Assembly: GCA_902489445.1 (NCBI GenBank)
Contig: CABTZX010000037.1
Location: forward strand, 1 to 15,228
Source: an uncultured Bacteroidales bacterium
GTDB lineage: Bacteria > Bacteroidota > Bacteroidia > Bacteroidales > Porphyromonadaceae
Length of the DNA stretch: 15,228 bases
Direction of reading: 5' to 3'
Position numbers and translations under genes: made by a program
Notes under the pieces: generated by a model
Databases searched by the model: none
What the model saw: the letters and a program-made list of their open reading frames with translations, nothing else
Told to the model about the DNA's origin: nothing
Shown here: positions 1 through 7,544 of the stretch, piece after piece
Position numbering within the stretch: the stretch's first letter is position 1
How the letters are laid out: each line of letters begins with the position of its first letter

Positions 1-98
1 AAATCATTTAAACGATTTGTATAAATCATTAAAAGGATTTATAGAACAGGTACGTACCAATGATTGAGCACCTACGTATAAATGGTTAAGGAGCTACG
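1..98. repeat. 22-bp tandem array with palindromic cores
   Basis: Four full 22-bp units (1-22, 23-44, 45-66, 67-88) and the start of a fifth are seen. Units 1 and 2 both begin AAATCATT. Units 3, 4 and 5 carry TACGTA, TACGTA and TACG at the same unit position (51-56, 73-78, 95-98). The core of unit 3 is the perfect palindrome GGTACGTACC (49-58); unit 4 carries the reversed form ACCTACGTA (70-78). The array may begin before the window. It shares its period and alternating core layout with the array at 8872-8959. Function is unknown; a protein-binding or mobile-repeat origin is only inference. The stretch from 99 to 176 holds no further structure that I can see. Confidence 0.7.
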
Positions 99-176
99 GA
101 GGGGGAGGGGAAAGGTATAGATGTATCGTGGCGAAAAGAGGGAAGTCGGGAGAAGAAGAGATTTAGCAAAATGCGT

Positions 177-184
177 TAACTTTG
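177..184 (+). promoter_or_regulatory. Possible -7 box ahead of the MarC-family gene
   Basis: TAACTTTG followed by C fits the Bacteroidota -7 consensus TAnnTTTG. No clear TTTG-like -33 element lies 17-21 bp upstream, so support rests on one box. If used, the transcript would carry a leader of about 200 nt containing the ~43-bp repeats. No other -7 match was noticed between here and the gene. Confidence 0.35.
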
Positions 185-213
185 CAGCGACGGAGTAAGA
201 GGGTAGGCAGCAC

Positions 214-340
214 GCTCACCGTAGCAGGGGATCAGCGGTTCCACGGCACGGAGCATCGCTCACCGTAGCAGGGGTAGCGGTTCCACAGCACGGGACATCG
301 CTCACCGTAACAGGGGGCAGCGTTTCCACGGTTTTGAGGC
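214..340. repeat. ~43-bp tandem repeat, three copies
   Basis: Three imperfect units begin at 214, 258 and 300, the first two being 44 and 42 bp long. Each starts GCTCACCGTA, continues with a CAGGGG-like run and then a ttCCACgg segment. The third decays after about 40 bp. The units lie between the candidate promoter and the MarC-family gene, so they could be transcribed as leader RNA. Short complementary pieces (GAGC/GCTC, ACGG/CCGT) could form weak hairpins. No reading frame of gene quality crosses them, and the rest up to the gene (341-395) shows nothing else. Confidence 0.65.
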
Positions 341-401
341 GTGCGCAGGCAGTCCCACGGCTCCCTATGAAAAACATTATTAGGAAACTTATTTAGTGCG
401 T

Positions 402-1025
402 ATGGAAAGAATCATTCAAGACTTAGACCTGTTCAACTTCAAATCGGCATTTTCTGCCTTTATGGTACTCTTTGTATCGATCGATATTATCGGCGCAATC
501 CCCATTGTGCTCAGTTTGAAAGAAAAGGGACAGGCGTACTCCGCCAACAAGGTAACTCTTTACACGTTTATTATGCTGATCGCCTTCCTCTTTGTGGGCG
601 AGCCGATGCTGAACTTCTTTAGTGTGGATATCAACAGCTTCGGGGTAGCGGGCGCAATCGTACTGTTCGTGCTGGCGGTCGAGATGCTGTTCGGGGTGCA
701 AGTCTTTAAGGATGATGCTTCGTCAGGCGGTAATGCCACCATCGTACCGCTCGTTTTTCCGCTCTTTGCCGGTGCAGCTTCGTTCACCGCTATGCTGACG
801 TTGCGGACGGCGGGCTTTGCCTATTCGAACATTTTGTTCGCTATTGTGCTCAACTCGATGATGATCTGGCTGATGCTCCGCTTCGTAATCGTTTTGGAAC
901 GCTGGTTGGGTAAAGGGGGCATCTATATATTGCGTAAGTTCTTCGGGGTCATTCTGTTGGCTCTGTCGATTAAGTTCTTCATCGACAACCTGCTTAAGGT
1001 GATCGAAATGTTCCATCCGATATAA
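402..1025 (+). CDS. MarC family integral membrane protein
   Basis: A 207-residue protein of the MarC (UPF0056) family, integral inner-membrane proteins of unknown transport role; the old link to multiple antibiotic resistance is not well supported. Six hydrophobic segments can be seen at about residues 14-38, 51-72, 77-98, 114-134, 141-165 and 173-197. The family's signature stretches are present: FVSIDIIGAIP in segment 1, with the usual Asp and Gly, and TIVPLVFPLFAG at 113-124, corresponding to the conserved proline-rich P-L-FPLxAG motif. Length is normal for the family. The ATG at 402 was chosen; an in-frame GTG at 396 would add two residues and has an AGGA 10 nt upstream, so the start is uncertain by two codons. 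It stands alone on the plus strand and converges on the purD operon. Family assignment is firm; substrate is unknown. Confidence 0.9.
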   Translation: MERIIQDLDLFNFKSAFSAFMVLFVSIDIIGAIPIVLSLKEKGQAYSANKVTLYTFIMLIAFLFVGEPMLNFFSVDINSFGVAGAIVLFVLAVEMLFGVQVFKDDASSGGNATIVPLVFPLFAGAASFTAMLTLRTAGFAYSNILFAIVLNSMMIWLMLRFVIVLERWLGKGGIYILRKFFGVILLALSIKFFIDNLLKVIEMFHPI

Positions 1026-1048
1026 AAAAACGGCACTCGCGTGCCCCC
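1021..1048 (-). terminator. Intrinsic terminator of the minus-strand operon
   Basis: Read on the minus strand, a 5-bp stem GGCAC/GTGCC closes a GCGA tetraloop (GNRA type) and is followed by G and seven T. The stem occupies 1032-1045 and the T-run 1024-1030. The T-run overlaps the TAA stop codon of the convergent MarC-family gene. On the plus strand there is no T-run after the hairpin, so it should act only on the minus-strand operon ending at 1072. Confidence 0.7.
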
Positions 1049-1071
1049 AAAAGGAGAAAAAGGGAGAGACG

Positions 1072-1932
1072 CTACCTCTGAAATAGGAGCAACCAAGCGA
1101 GCGATGGGGCAATCAGTAGCAAGAAGAGCGACCAAACACGGATCTTTTTGCCGGCACCGCGGAATGCATGGGCGGTTAATTCGCCCACGGGCAGCGCAGC
1201 CATAAGGAATAGCCCCATCGTGTGTTGCGCCCAGAAAAGCGCAAACGGAAGCAGAAAAAGGTAGCGAAGTTGCGCATTTAGGCAGTAACGGGAACGCTCG
1301 TCGGTCGGAATCGGTCGGAGCAACCGGACGAAAGCAGCGACAAGCAGGCAGAGCAACATCGGCACAACGCAAAAAAGCGTATCGGCGGACGGCGGCTCAG
1401 CCTCCCAAAAGGGCTGCGGCACCAGTGAATCGAGGAAAGCACTACTCCACGCGGGGATGCTCTCGGGAAACAAAAAGCCGAAAGGAAGTATACAGGTCAG
1501 CGTAGCAATAAAGCCGATAAACAGCGCCACAAAGCTCCGTCCGTTGCGCTCGGTGCCCATCGTGAGCAGATTAATTGCCGAAAGCGGCAAGAGAAGCAAC
1601 GCAGGCGGATAGAGAAGTACCACCACAGCACACCACACTCCTATTGAGGTGGCTTCAAAAGGACTGGAGGATTGATGCGGACGTGCATTGCGAAAGAGAT
1701 GCAGATTGATGATTTGGATGGGCAGTAGTGCAAAGAGCGCCGCAGGGGCAACAAATGCCGCGGGACAGCACAGAACCAATAGAAGGGATACCGCGGAGGA
1801 GGCATTACGCCCCATACGCTTGAACGGCAAATAACGCAATACGCGGTAACGCGCCAAAAGCAACGAAGCTACAAGGCACGCTACCGCGAGAATGGGAAGC
1901 GGTACGAATCCGAAAAAGCGAGAGGATTCCAT
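1072..1932 (-). CDS. Multipass membrane protein of unknown function
   Basis: A 286-residue, very hydrophobic protein with about seven to eight membrane segments (near residues 11-28, 47-72, 95-123, 133-155, 185-206, 223-247 and 265-284) and short basic loops. I see no catalytic motif. It may belong to the poorly described Bacteroidota membrane proteins found next to purD (the DUF6427 type, sometimes mislabelled as beta-carotene monooxygenase), but that is a recollection and not something the sequence proves. It is the last gene of the operon, 11 bp after the purD stop and just before the terminator at 1021-1048. The ATG at 1930-1932 has no clear Shine-Dalgarno sequence, which is common in this phylum. 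That the ORF is real is well supported by its length, packing and hydrophobic pattern; function is open. Confidence 0.75.
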   Translation of the reverse strand: MESSRFFGFVPLPILAVACLVASLLLARYRVLRYLPFKRMGRNASSAVSLLLVLCCPAAFVAPAALFALLPIQIINLHLFRNARPHQSSSPFEATSIGVWCAVVVLLYPPALLLLPLSAINLLTMGTERNGRSFVALFIGFIATLTCILPFGFLFPESIPAWSSAFLDSLVPQPFWEAEPPSADTLFCVVPMLLCLLVAAFVRLLRPIPTDERSRYCLNAQLRYLFLLPFALFWAQHTMGLFLMAALPVGELTAHAFRGAGKKIRVWSLFLLLIAPSLAWLLLFQR

Positions 1933-1943
1933 CCGTGGGGGAA

Positions 1944-3311
1944 TTATACTTTCCCTATATCGTGCCGATAGTTCTTCCCCTCAAAAACTACCTGCCGGGC
2001 GATGGTATAGCATCGCGCCGCTGCAGCGGCAACGGTAGAACCATAGGAAACAACGGATAGCACCCTACCGCCACTCGTAGTCAGCTTGCCATCAGCGCGC
2101 CGTGTACCGGCGTGAAAGAGTACGGTCTCTTCGGTGGCATCGGGCAGGAGGATTTCGTATCCTTTAACGTAACTGCCGGGATAACCCTTGGAAGCAAGCA
2201 CCAAACAAACGGCAGCGCGCTCGTCCGTTTCTACTTTATATTGATCCAAGCTCTCGGTAGCAATTGCTTTCAGCAAGCGCCCGAAATCGCTCTTCAGACG
2301 CAGCATTACGGCTTGCGTTTCGGGGTCTCCAAGGCGACAGTTATATTCAATTACGTAGGGATCGCCCTCCACGTTCATCAATCCGAGGAAGAGGAAGCCC
2401 TTGTAGCGAATACCTTCGGCGGCAAGTCCGGCAAGCGTCGGTTCAATGATACGCGTTTTCACTTTTTCCTTAAAGGCATCATCGGCAAAGGGCACGGGGC
2501 TTATCGCGCCCATTCCGCCGGTATTCGGTCCGGTATTACCGTCGCCGATGCGCTTGTAGTCCATAGCTTCAGGGAGCAGGGCGTAGTGCGTTCCGTCGAG
2601 GGCTACAAACATGGAGCATTCCTTTCCGGAGAGGAATTCCTCAATCACCACCTGCTGCCCCTTTTCGCCCCACACGCCGGCGAACAGCTCGTTCAGTGCT
2701 TCGGTGGCTTGTTCGCGTGTTTCGGCTATGATCACTCCCTTGCCGGCAGCCAACGCATCCGCTTTCAGCACATAGGGCGGGCGGAGCGTATCCAAAAACT
2801 TCTCTGCCAATTCGGCTTCCTCAGGCTTAAAGGCGCGGTAACGAGCCGTGGGAATGCCGTATTGCTTCATAAATGCTTTGCTGAACGCCTTGCTCCCTTC
2901 CAAGCGCGCACCGGACGCGTTCGGCCCCACAATCATCAGATCGGGGAAATCCGCCTTACGTTCCTCAAACCAATCCGCTATGCCGGCGGTGAGCGGCGCT
3001 TCGGGGCCAACCACCAGCAGATTGATGCCGTGACGCTTTACCGCGTCGGCAACAGCTTCAAAGACCGATCCGTCCACCAAAGGCAGATTGATGCCGAAGG
3101 TTTCCGTGCCTCCGTTGCCGGGAGCAATATAGAGCTTATCCACAATTTCACTTGCGACAATCTTCCATGCCATTGCCGCTTCGCGCCCGCCGCTGCCTAT
3201 CAGCAGTACGCGGAGCAATCCCTGAATGCGTTTTTCTTCCATAACCGAATCGAAATCAACTGCCTTATCGTCGGCACGTTCGTCCTTCTTTTTGAAATAT
3301 AAGATGCTCAT
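1944..3311 (-). CDS. purD: Phosphoribosylamine-glycine ligase (GAR synthetase)
   Basis: ATP-grasp enzyme for the second step of de novo purine synthesis: 5-phosphoribosylamine + glycine + ATP give glycinamide ribonucleotide. The 455-residue protein shows the N-terminal Rossmann-like motif VLLIGSGGRE (35-44), VVGPEAPL, the ATP-grasp segment KADALAAGKGVI, the PurD signature GDGNTGPNTGGMGA, and YNCRLGDPETQ for metal and ATP binding; it ends in RHDIG as family members do. Two oddities: about 32 residues precede the usual start (MSILYFKKKD...), making it longer than the typical ~425, and the near-invariant GGREHA loop reads GGREAA (Ala45). The start codon overlaps the ptpA stop as ATGA, which supports the long form through translational coupling; an internal ATG at 3240-3242 (residue 24) is an alternative. 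Function is confident. Confidence 0.96.
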   Translation of the reverse strand: MSILYFKKKDERADDKAVDFDSVMEEKRIQGLLRVLLIGSGGREAAMAWKIVASEIVDKLYIAPGNGGTETFGINLPLVDGSVFEAVADAVKRHGINLLVVGPEAPLTAGIADWFEERKADFPDLMIVGPNASGARLEGSKAFSKAFMKQYGIPTARYRAFKPEEAELAEKFLDTLRPPYVLKADALAAGKGVIIAETREQATEALNELFAGVWGEKGQQVVIEEFLSGKECSMFVALDGTHYALLPEAMDYKRIGDGNTGPNTGGMGAISPVPFADDAFKEKVKTRIIEPTLAGLAAEGIRYKGFLFLGLMNVEGDPYVIEYNCRLGDPETQAVMLRLKSDFGRLLKAIATESLDQYKVETDERAAVCLVLASKGYPGSYVKGYEILLPDATEETVLFHAGTRRADGKLTTSGGRVLSVVSYGSTVAAAAARCYTIARQVVFEGKNYRHDIGKV

Positions 3312-5485
3312 AGATGTTCTTGGAAATATCGGGTTATTACTTTGTTGAGGTGCACGCGATCGTTACCGCGTACATTGTGTTCGTGGGTGGGGTAGTAAAA
3401 GGTATCGGGCATTGTGCCGGCTTTGATGCAAGCTTGTACAAAGCGTTGCGCGTGCTGCCACAGTACCACGTTATCGATTACGCCGTGAATGAGGAGCAGG
3501 CGTCCCTTCAGATCGCCGGCGCGAAGCGTCAGATTATTAGCTTTGTATCCATCGGGGTTTTCGGAAGGCATATCGTTGTAGCGTTCGCCGTACATAATTT
3601 CGTAGTAACGCCAGTTCATAACGGGGCCGCCGGCAACGCCAACTTTAAACACCTCCGGATAGGTAAGCATCAGGTTAGTGGTCATAAAGCCGCCAAAGCT
3701 CCATCCGTATACGCCAACGCGCGCTTCGTCTACCCAGGGCTCAGCCATCAATCGCTTTACGGCAAGCATTTGGTCGCGCATTTCTACCGTCCCCACCCGT
3801 CGATGGATGATATCTTCGAATGCTTTGCCGCGATTTGCCGAACCGCGATTATCCAAGCAGAGCATAATGTAACCCTGCTCCGCCATAAAGAGCTCCCAAC
3901 CGCCGGCGCCGTAGTGCGGCGTGCAGTTGATCATTTGTGCGTGCGGACCGCCGTACACGTACAGAATAAGCGGATACTTCTTCGCCGGATCGAAATTAGA
4001 GGGTTTGATCACGCGGTAGTAGAGTTTGGTGGCGCCATCGTCGGCCGTAAGCGAATCTAACGTAACGGTAGGCATTACGAACTGCTTCGTCTTATCGGCG
4101 GCACGAAGCAGTGTGGCACGCTCTTTACCGGTAGCATTCCGAAGCGTAATCAGTCGCGGCTCTTCGGGCGAAGAGAATTGATCGATAAAGGCGGAGCCAT
4201 CTGCATTGCACGCTACATAATGTACGCCGCGTGAGGGGGTTAGGTCGGTCACCTTGCCGGAGCGGAGCGCTACCGAATAGAGCCGTTCTTCCAACGGTGA
4301 TGCCTTAGTAGAGGTGAAAAGAGCCGTTTTGCCCTTATCAGCGAATCCCTGTAGTGCAAGCACCTCCCACTCGCCACGCGTCAGTTGCTTTAGGAGCTTC
4401 CCTTCGCGTGAATAGAGGTATATATGGTTGAATCCATCGCGCCGCGACAACCATAGGAAACGTCCGGAGCCGTCCGGTAGGAAGCGGGCGGGCGTTTGCG
4501 GCTCCACATATTTGGCATCAAATTCCTCAAAGAGCGTACGCAGGCAATGTCCGCTCACGGCATCGTATTCGTTGAGCGAGCAGCGATCCTGATGACGGGT
4601 CACTTCGGCAATAAGTATATTCTTTTCATCGGGCGTCCACGCTATATTGGTAAGAAACGTTTCCGGATCTCCGGGCGCATCCAGGTAATGAACTTTACCC
4701 GAAGCTACATCGTAGATGCCAATCGTTACGTGGTGGCTCTTATCGCCCGCCATCGGATAGCGCAGCGGGTTTACGGTAGCGCACTCGCCCGACATATAGT
4801 CCACGATGGGATACTCCGGCACCATCGTCTGATCCATACGGTAGAAAGCGATTTTGTTGCCTTGGGGACTGACAAAAATTCCCTTTTCGATGCCGAATTC
4901 CCTTTGGTGCACCGCTTCGCCGTAGACGATTCCATTGCCCTCGTTGCGAGCTATTTCGGCAAAACCGCTTTCCCGAAGAATACCCAAAACGCCCGCTTCG
5001 CTCCGCACTACGGCGTACGCGCCATCGGGGGCAAACGCTACGTATTCGTATCGTTTCCCTTGAGCATCCTTGTGCGGTAGCATGCCGATCAGTGCTTTCG
5101 TTTGCGGATTGACCAAATAGACCTTTTGCGCAAAAAAAGCGATTAACCCGTTGGACAGCACTTCGTAATAGGGCAATGCATTTTGCGGCAGCCGATTGAT
5201 ATATTCGTCTTCCGGCGCGATACGACACAAATCGTTCAACGCGAGCAGCGTTACCGTTTTGCCGTCCGCACCGCATCCCTGCAGCTTATCCTCACTGCGC
5301 CATACGGCATGGGAGCCTGCCCACGTCAGGCCGGGGAGATAATCGGGGTAAAACGACTTATAGAATTGGTTGCTGCCGGGGGTTGCCGCCTCAATAGTGA
5401 GCGGTTGTTGCTGCGCCGAAAGAGTACTGCTTCCGACAATGCCCCAAAGTAAGGCAATGATATAGAGGGTTCGTTTCATCATCAT
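3308..5485 (-). CDS. ptpA: Prolyl tripeptidyl peptidase, S9 family
   Basis: Serine exopeptidase that removes tripeptides Xaa-Yaa-Pro from peptide N-termini; exported, feeding amino-acid catabolism. The 725-residue protein has a signal peptide (basic start, hydrophobic residues 7-23, SAQQQ cleavage region), a DPP IV-type beta-propeller (about 90-450) and an alpha/beta-hydrolase domain (about 510-725). From remembered P. gingivalis PtpA, the catalytic triad maps with a constant offset of 7 to Ser596 (GWSFGG), Asp671 (HGVID) and His703 (HEHN). The two amino-terminus-binding glutamates map to Glu196 (HQREFG) and Glu629 (YYEIMYG). Long identical stretches such as VHQREFGIEKG favour PtpA over plain DPP IV. 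ATGATGATG offers three starts; the first overlaps the methyltransferase stop as ATGA. A general DPP IV activity cannot be excluded from sequence alone. Confidence 0.93.
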   Translation of the reverse strand: MMMKRTLYIIALLWGIVGSSTLSAQQQPLTIEAATPGSNQFYKSFYPDYLPGLTWAGSHAVWRSEDKLQGCGADGKTVTLLALNDLCRIAPEDEYINRLPQNALPYYEVLSNGLIAFFAQKVYLVNPQTKALIGMLPHKDAQGKRYEYVAFAPDGAYAVVRSEAGVLGILRESGFAEIARNEGNGIVYGEAVHQREFGIEKGIFVSPQGNKIAFYRMDQTMVPEYPIVDYMSGECATVNPLRYPMAGDKSHHVTIGIYDVASGKVHYLDAPGDPETFLTNIAWTPDEKNILIAEVTRHQDRCSLNEYDAVSGHCLRTLFEEFDAKYVEPQTPARFLPDGSGRFLWLSRRDGFNHIYLYSREGKLLKQLTRGEWEVLALQGFADKGKTALFTSTKASPLEERLYSVALRSGKVTDLTPSRGVHYVACNADGSAFIDQFSSPEEPRLITLRNATGKERATLLRAADKTKQFVMPTVTLDSLTADDGATKLYYRVIKPSNFDPAKKYPLILYVYGGPHAQMINCTPHYGAGGWELFMAEQGYIMLCLDNRGSANRGKAFEDIIHRRVGTVEMRDQMLAVKRLMAEPWVDEARVGVYGWSFGGFMTTNLMLTYPEVFKVGVAGGPVMNWRYYEIMYGERYNDMPSENPDGYKANNLTLRAGDLKGRLLLIHGVIDNVVLWQHAQRFVQACIKAGTMPDTFYYPTHEHNVRGNDRVHLNKVITRYFQEHL

Positions 5486-7383
5486 TCTTTTTCTCTTCTG
5501 TATGGTTTATTCCGATCATCTCTGTGGAACGATCGCGGTCTGTCATTCGAGCGATCATCTCTGTGGAACGTGCGCGGTCTGTCTCCGGTGCGATCATCTC
5601 GACGGAACGTGCGCGGTCTGTCACCGGAGCGTTCATCTCGGTGGAACGTGCGTGGTCTGTCATCCGAGCGTTCATCTCGGTGGAACGTGCGCGGTCTGTC
5701 ACCGGAGCGATCATCTCTGTGGAACGATCGCGGCCTGTCTCCGGTGCGATCATCTCGGCGGAACGTGCGCGGTTTCTCTACCGCTTGGGCATCGCTTCCG
5801 AATATCTGTATCTCCTGTCGGGGAGCGCGCGTATGGCCGTAACGAGAGGCATCCGGCATCTGTTCGCCGCCGATAAAGCGGCTACGCGTCCGTCGGTACG
5901 GATTTACGCTTTGCGGTGCTTGGTCCGCATCTTCGGGCGTTTGGATCAATTCCTCCGGCGCCTCCCGGTCGGTCATCATTTCGTCCTCGGGGTTGCTCGG
6001 CTCGCCGGCATCCTCTTGATTCATCTTTTCTGCCTTCCAATCGCTATGCTTACCGGCAAAGAGCTCGTATCCGCGGAGCTCGCATTTCAGCTCTCCGTTG
6101 AAGAGCGTTTCGCGCTGTTTGTGCTTCAAGCCGAGCAGCGTGAGCAGTTCGGGCGGAGAAGCAAGCACCCACGCCTGGCAACCGCCAAAGCGATGTTTGA
6201 GCAACGTACCGATATCCCGATAGAGCTTTTGCAAATCCTCGTGCTGTACCCGTACGCCGTAGGGCGGATTGAGTACCACCAATGTATTTTCCGCAGGAGT
6301 AGCCACGGCGGCAATATCCTTTTGGTCGAGTGCAATCTCACGCTTGAAACCGGCACGTGCCACGTTGGCTCCGGCAATGCCGATCGCCTTAAAGTTGCGG
6401 TCGCTTCCGCTAATGGGTTGCCGAATAGGCTCCACAGCGCTATCCGCCTCGGCGCGCACTTGATGCCAGAGCGAGAGATCGAAGTCCTGCCAGTGCATAA
6501 AGTTAAAATCTTGCCGCAACCTGCCTGCCGGTGTGTGGGATGCAATCATCGCTCCTTCGATCAGAAAGGTTCCGCTGCCGCACATCGGATCCAGCATAGG
6601 CACCGAGCCATCGTATCCCGCTTTGAGCAGAATAGCGGCGGCAAGCACTTCGTTCAGCGGAGCTTCGTTATAGGCGGCGCGGTAACCGCGATGGTGTAGC
6701 GATTCGCCGCTGCTGTCCAGCGACAACACCACCCGATCGTCCGCAATGTGCAAGTGCAAACAGAGGTCGCAACGCCGCTCTTTAGAGGCCTGTACATTGC
6801 GGGGGTTTGCGCTCGCCGCATCGTAATCCCGAATGGCATCCTTTAGTCGATATAGGGCATAGCGACTATTGGTAAAAAACTCAGAGCGGATGGCGGTATC
6901 GATAAAGAACCGTCCTTCAAGGGGCAACAGGCGATGCCAATCGAGGCGCGCGAACTGCTTGTAAAGATCATCGTACTCGCGAGCCCGAAAGCTCACGATC
7001 GGCTTCAGGATGCGCAGCGCCGTACGCAGCGTGTAATTGGCTTTGTACAGCAGACGCATATCCCCCTCAAACGAGACGGCGCGCCTGCCCACTTCGATAT
7101 TCTGTGCGCCCAATGCGCGTAACTCCTCCGCCAGCTGCGGCTCCACACCGGCGAGCGTGGTTGCCGTCATCTGGAAGCAATCCGCTCCGACCGCCGACAA
7201 TACCGCGCGCGTTTCCGCTATGGAGCGATCCGACCGATCCACCGACCGATCCGATTGTGCCGTAGGGCGTGTCTCCGCCATTGGGGAACCCGATTCAGCC
7301 TTTTGGCGTGTCGCTTCCGTTCTTTCGGATGTGTCCGCTCTATTTAGTTTTGTTTCTTCTCTTTTTTGCTCAGCCATATTCAC
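5482..7383 (-). CDS. THUMP-domain RNA methyltransferase with repeat tail
   Basis: SAM-dependent RNA methyltransferase related to the N-terminal half of E. coli RlmL (23S rRNA m2G methylation) and to YpsC; the exact target here is unknown. Of 633 residues, 1-69 are a polar low-complexity extension (SDRSVDRSDRS near 44-54), about 70-225 are the THUMP-containing region, and about 230-445 the catalytic domain. SAM motif I is DPMCGSGTFLIEG (265-277) and motif IV is NPPYG (372-376), as in N2-guanine methyltransferases. Residues 455-495 are acidic, and 538-628 are seven 13-residue repeats rich in Arg and Asp (consensus PRTFHRDDRSGDR). The GTG at 7381-7383 has GAGGAG 9 nt upstream (7393-7398); an ATG two codons later (7375-7377) is an equally possible start. 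It heads the operon and its stop overlaps the ptpA start (ATGA). The catalytic family is clear; the tail's role (RNA binding or ribosome association) is inference. Confidence 0.9.
   Translation of the reverse strand: MNMAEQKREETKLNRADTSERTEATRQKAESGSPMAETRPTAQSDRSVDRSDRSIAETRAVLSAVGADCFQMTATTLAGVEPQLAEELRALGAQNIEVGRRAVSFEGDMRLLYKANYTLRTALRILKPIVSFRAREYDDLYKQFARLDWHRLLPLEGRFFIDTAIRSEFFTNSRYALYRLKDAIRDYDAASANPRNVQASKERRCDLCLHLHIADDRVVLSLDSSGESLHHRGYRAAYNEAPLNEVLAAAILLKAGYDGSVPMLDPMCGSGTFLIEGAMIASHTPAGRLRQDFNFMHWQDFDLSLWHQVRAEADSAVEPIRQPISGSDRNFKAIGIAGANVARAGFKREIALDQKDIAAVATPAENTLVVLNPPYGVRVQHEDLQKLYRDIGTLLKHRFGGCQAWVLASPPELLTLLGLKHKQRETLFNGELKCELRGYELFAGKHSDWKAEKMNQEDAGEPSNPEDEMMTDREAPEELIQTPEDADQAPQSVNPYRRTRSRFIGGEQMPDASRYGHTRAPRQEIQIFGSDAQAVEKPRTFRRDDRTGDRPRSFHRDDRSGDRPRTFHRDERSDDRPRTFHRDERSGDRPRTFRRDDRTGDRPRTFHRDDRSNDRPRSFHRDDRNKPYRREKE
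5500..5772 (-). repeat. 39-bp coding minisatellite, seven units
   Basis: Seven 39-bp units encode the 13-residue repeats of the methyltransferase tail; the last unit is diverged (PRSFHRDDRNKPY). Units differ by scattered substitutions (Thr/Ser, His/Arg, Asp/Glu, Gly/Asp/Asn) but not by length. As 39 is a multiple of 3, gain or loss of units would change tail length without breaking the frame. Every codon family used keeps the Arg/Asp alternation, so the array is probably selected as protein and not just as DNA. Confidence 0.9.
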
Positions 7384-7404
7384 GTTGCGTTACTCCTCAG
7401 TATA

Positions 7405-7435
7405 CAAAAGTAATCATTCTAAACTGCTTTATAAA
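7405..7435 (-). promoter_or_regulatory. Proximal promoter of the methyltransferase-ptpA-purD operon
   Basis: On the minus strand TACTTTTG (7405-7412) matches the Bacteroidota -7 box TAnnTTTG exactly, and TTTA (7432-7435), one base off the -33 TTTG, lies 19 bp upstream. Transcription would start near 7398, leaving a very short leader before the start codon at 7383. A second candidate lies upstream in module A (7545-7552). Confidence 0.6.
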
Positions 7436-7544
7436 CGTTTGCGCCTCCCTTGTCCGACTGCCGCTCGGGGATATGCCTTCCGATAAGCGCGCCCTCCGGA
7501 GATTAGCTCTCCCCGATGGTTCCATCTTTAGGGGAATCGCGATG

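Noticed and set aside
1032..1045. Bidirectional terminator for the MarC-family gene
   Set aside because: On the plus strand the hairpin is followed by CCCAAAAGG, with no T-run, so it supports termination on the minus strand only.
2112..3302. Plus-strand open frame of 396 codons opposite purD
   Set aside because: It is the shadow of purD; its translation has no family motif, while the minus-strand frame has all the PurD motifs.
5502..6699. Long plus-strand open frames opposite the methyltransferase tail, with Cys/His-rich repeats
   Set aside because: They exist because the 39-bp repeat keeps all frames open; the minus-strand frame continues a clear methyltransferase. The Cys/His pattern is an artefact of the antisense reading.
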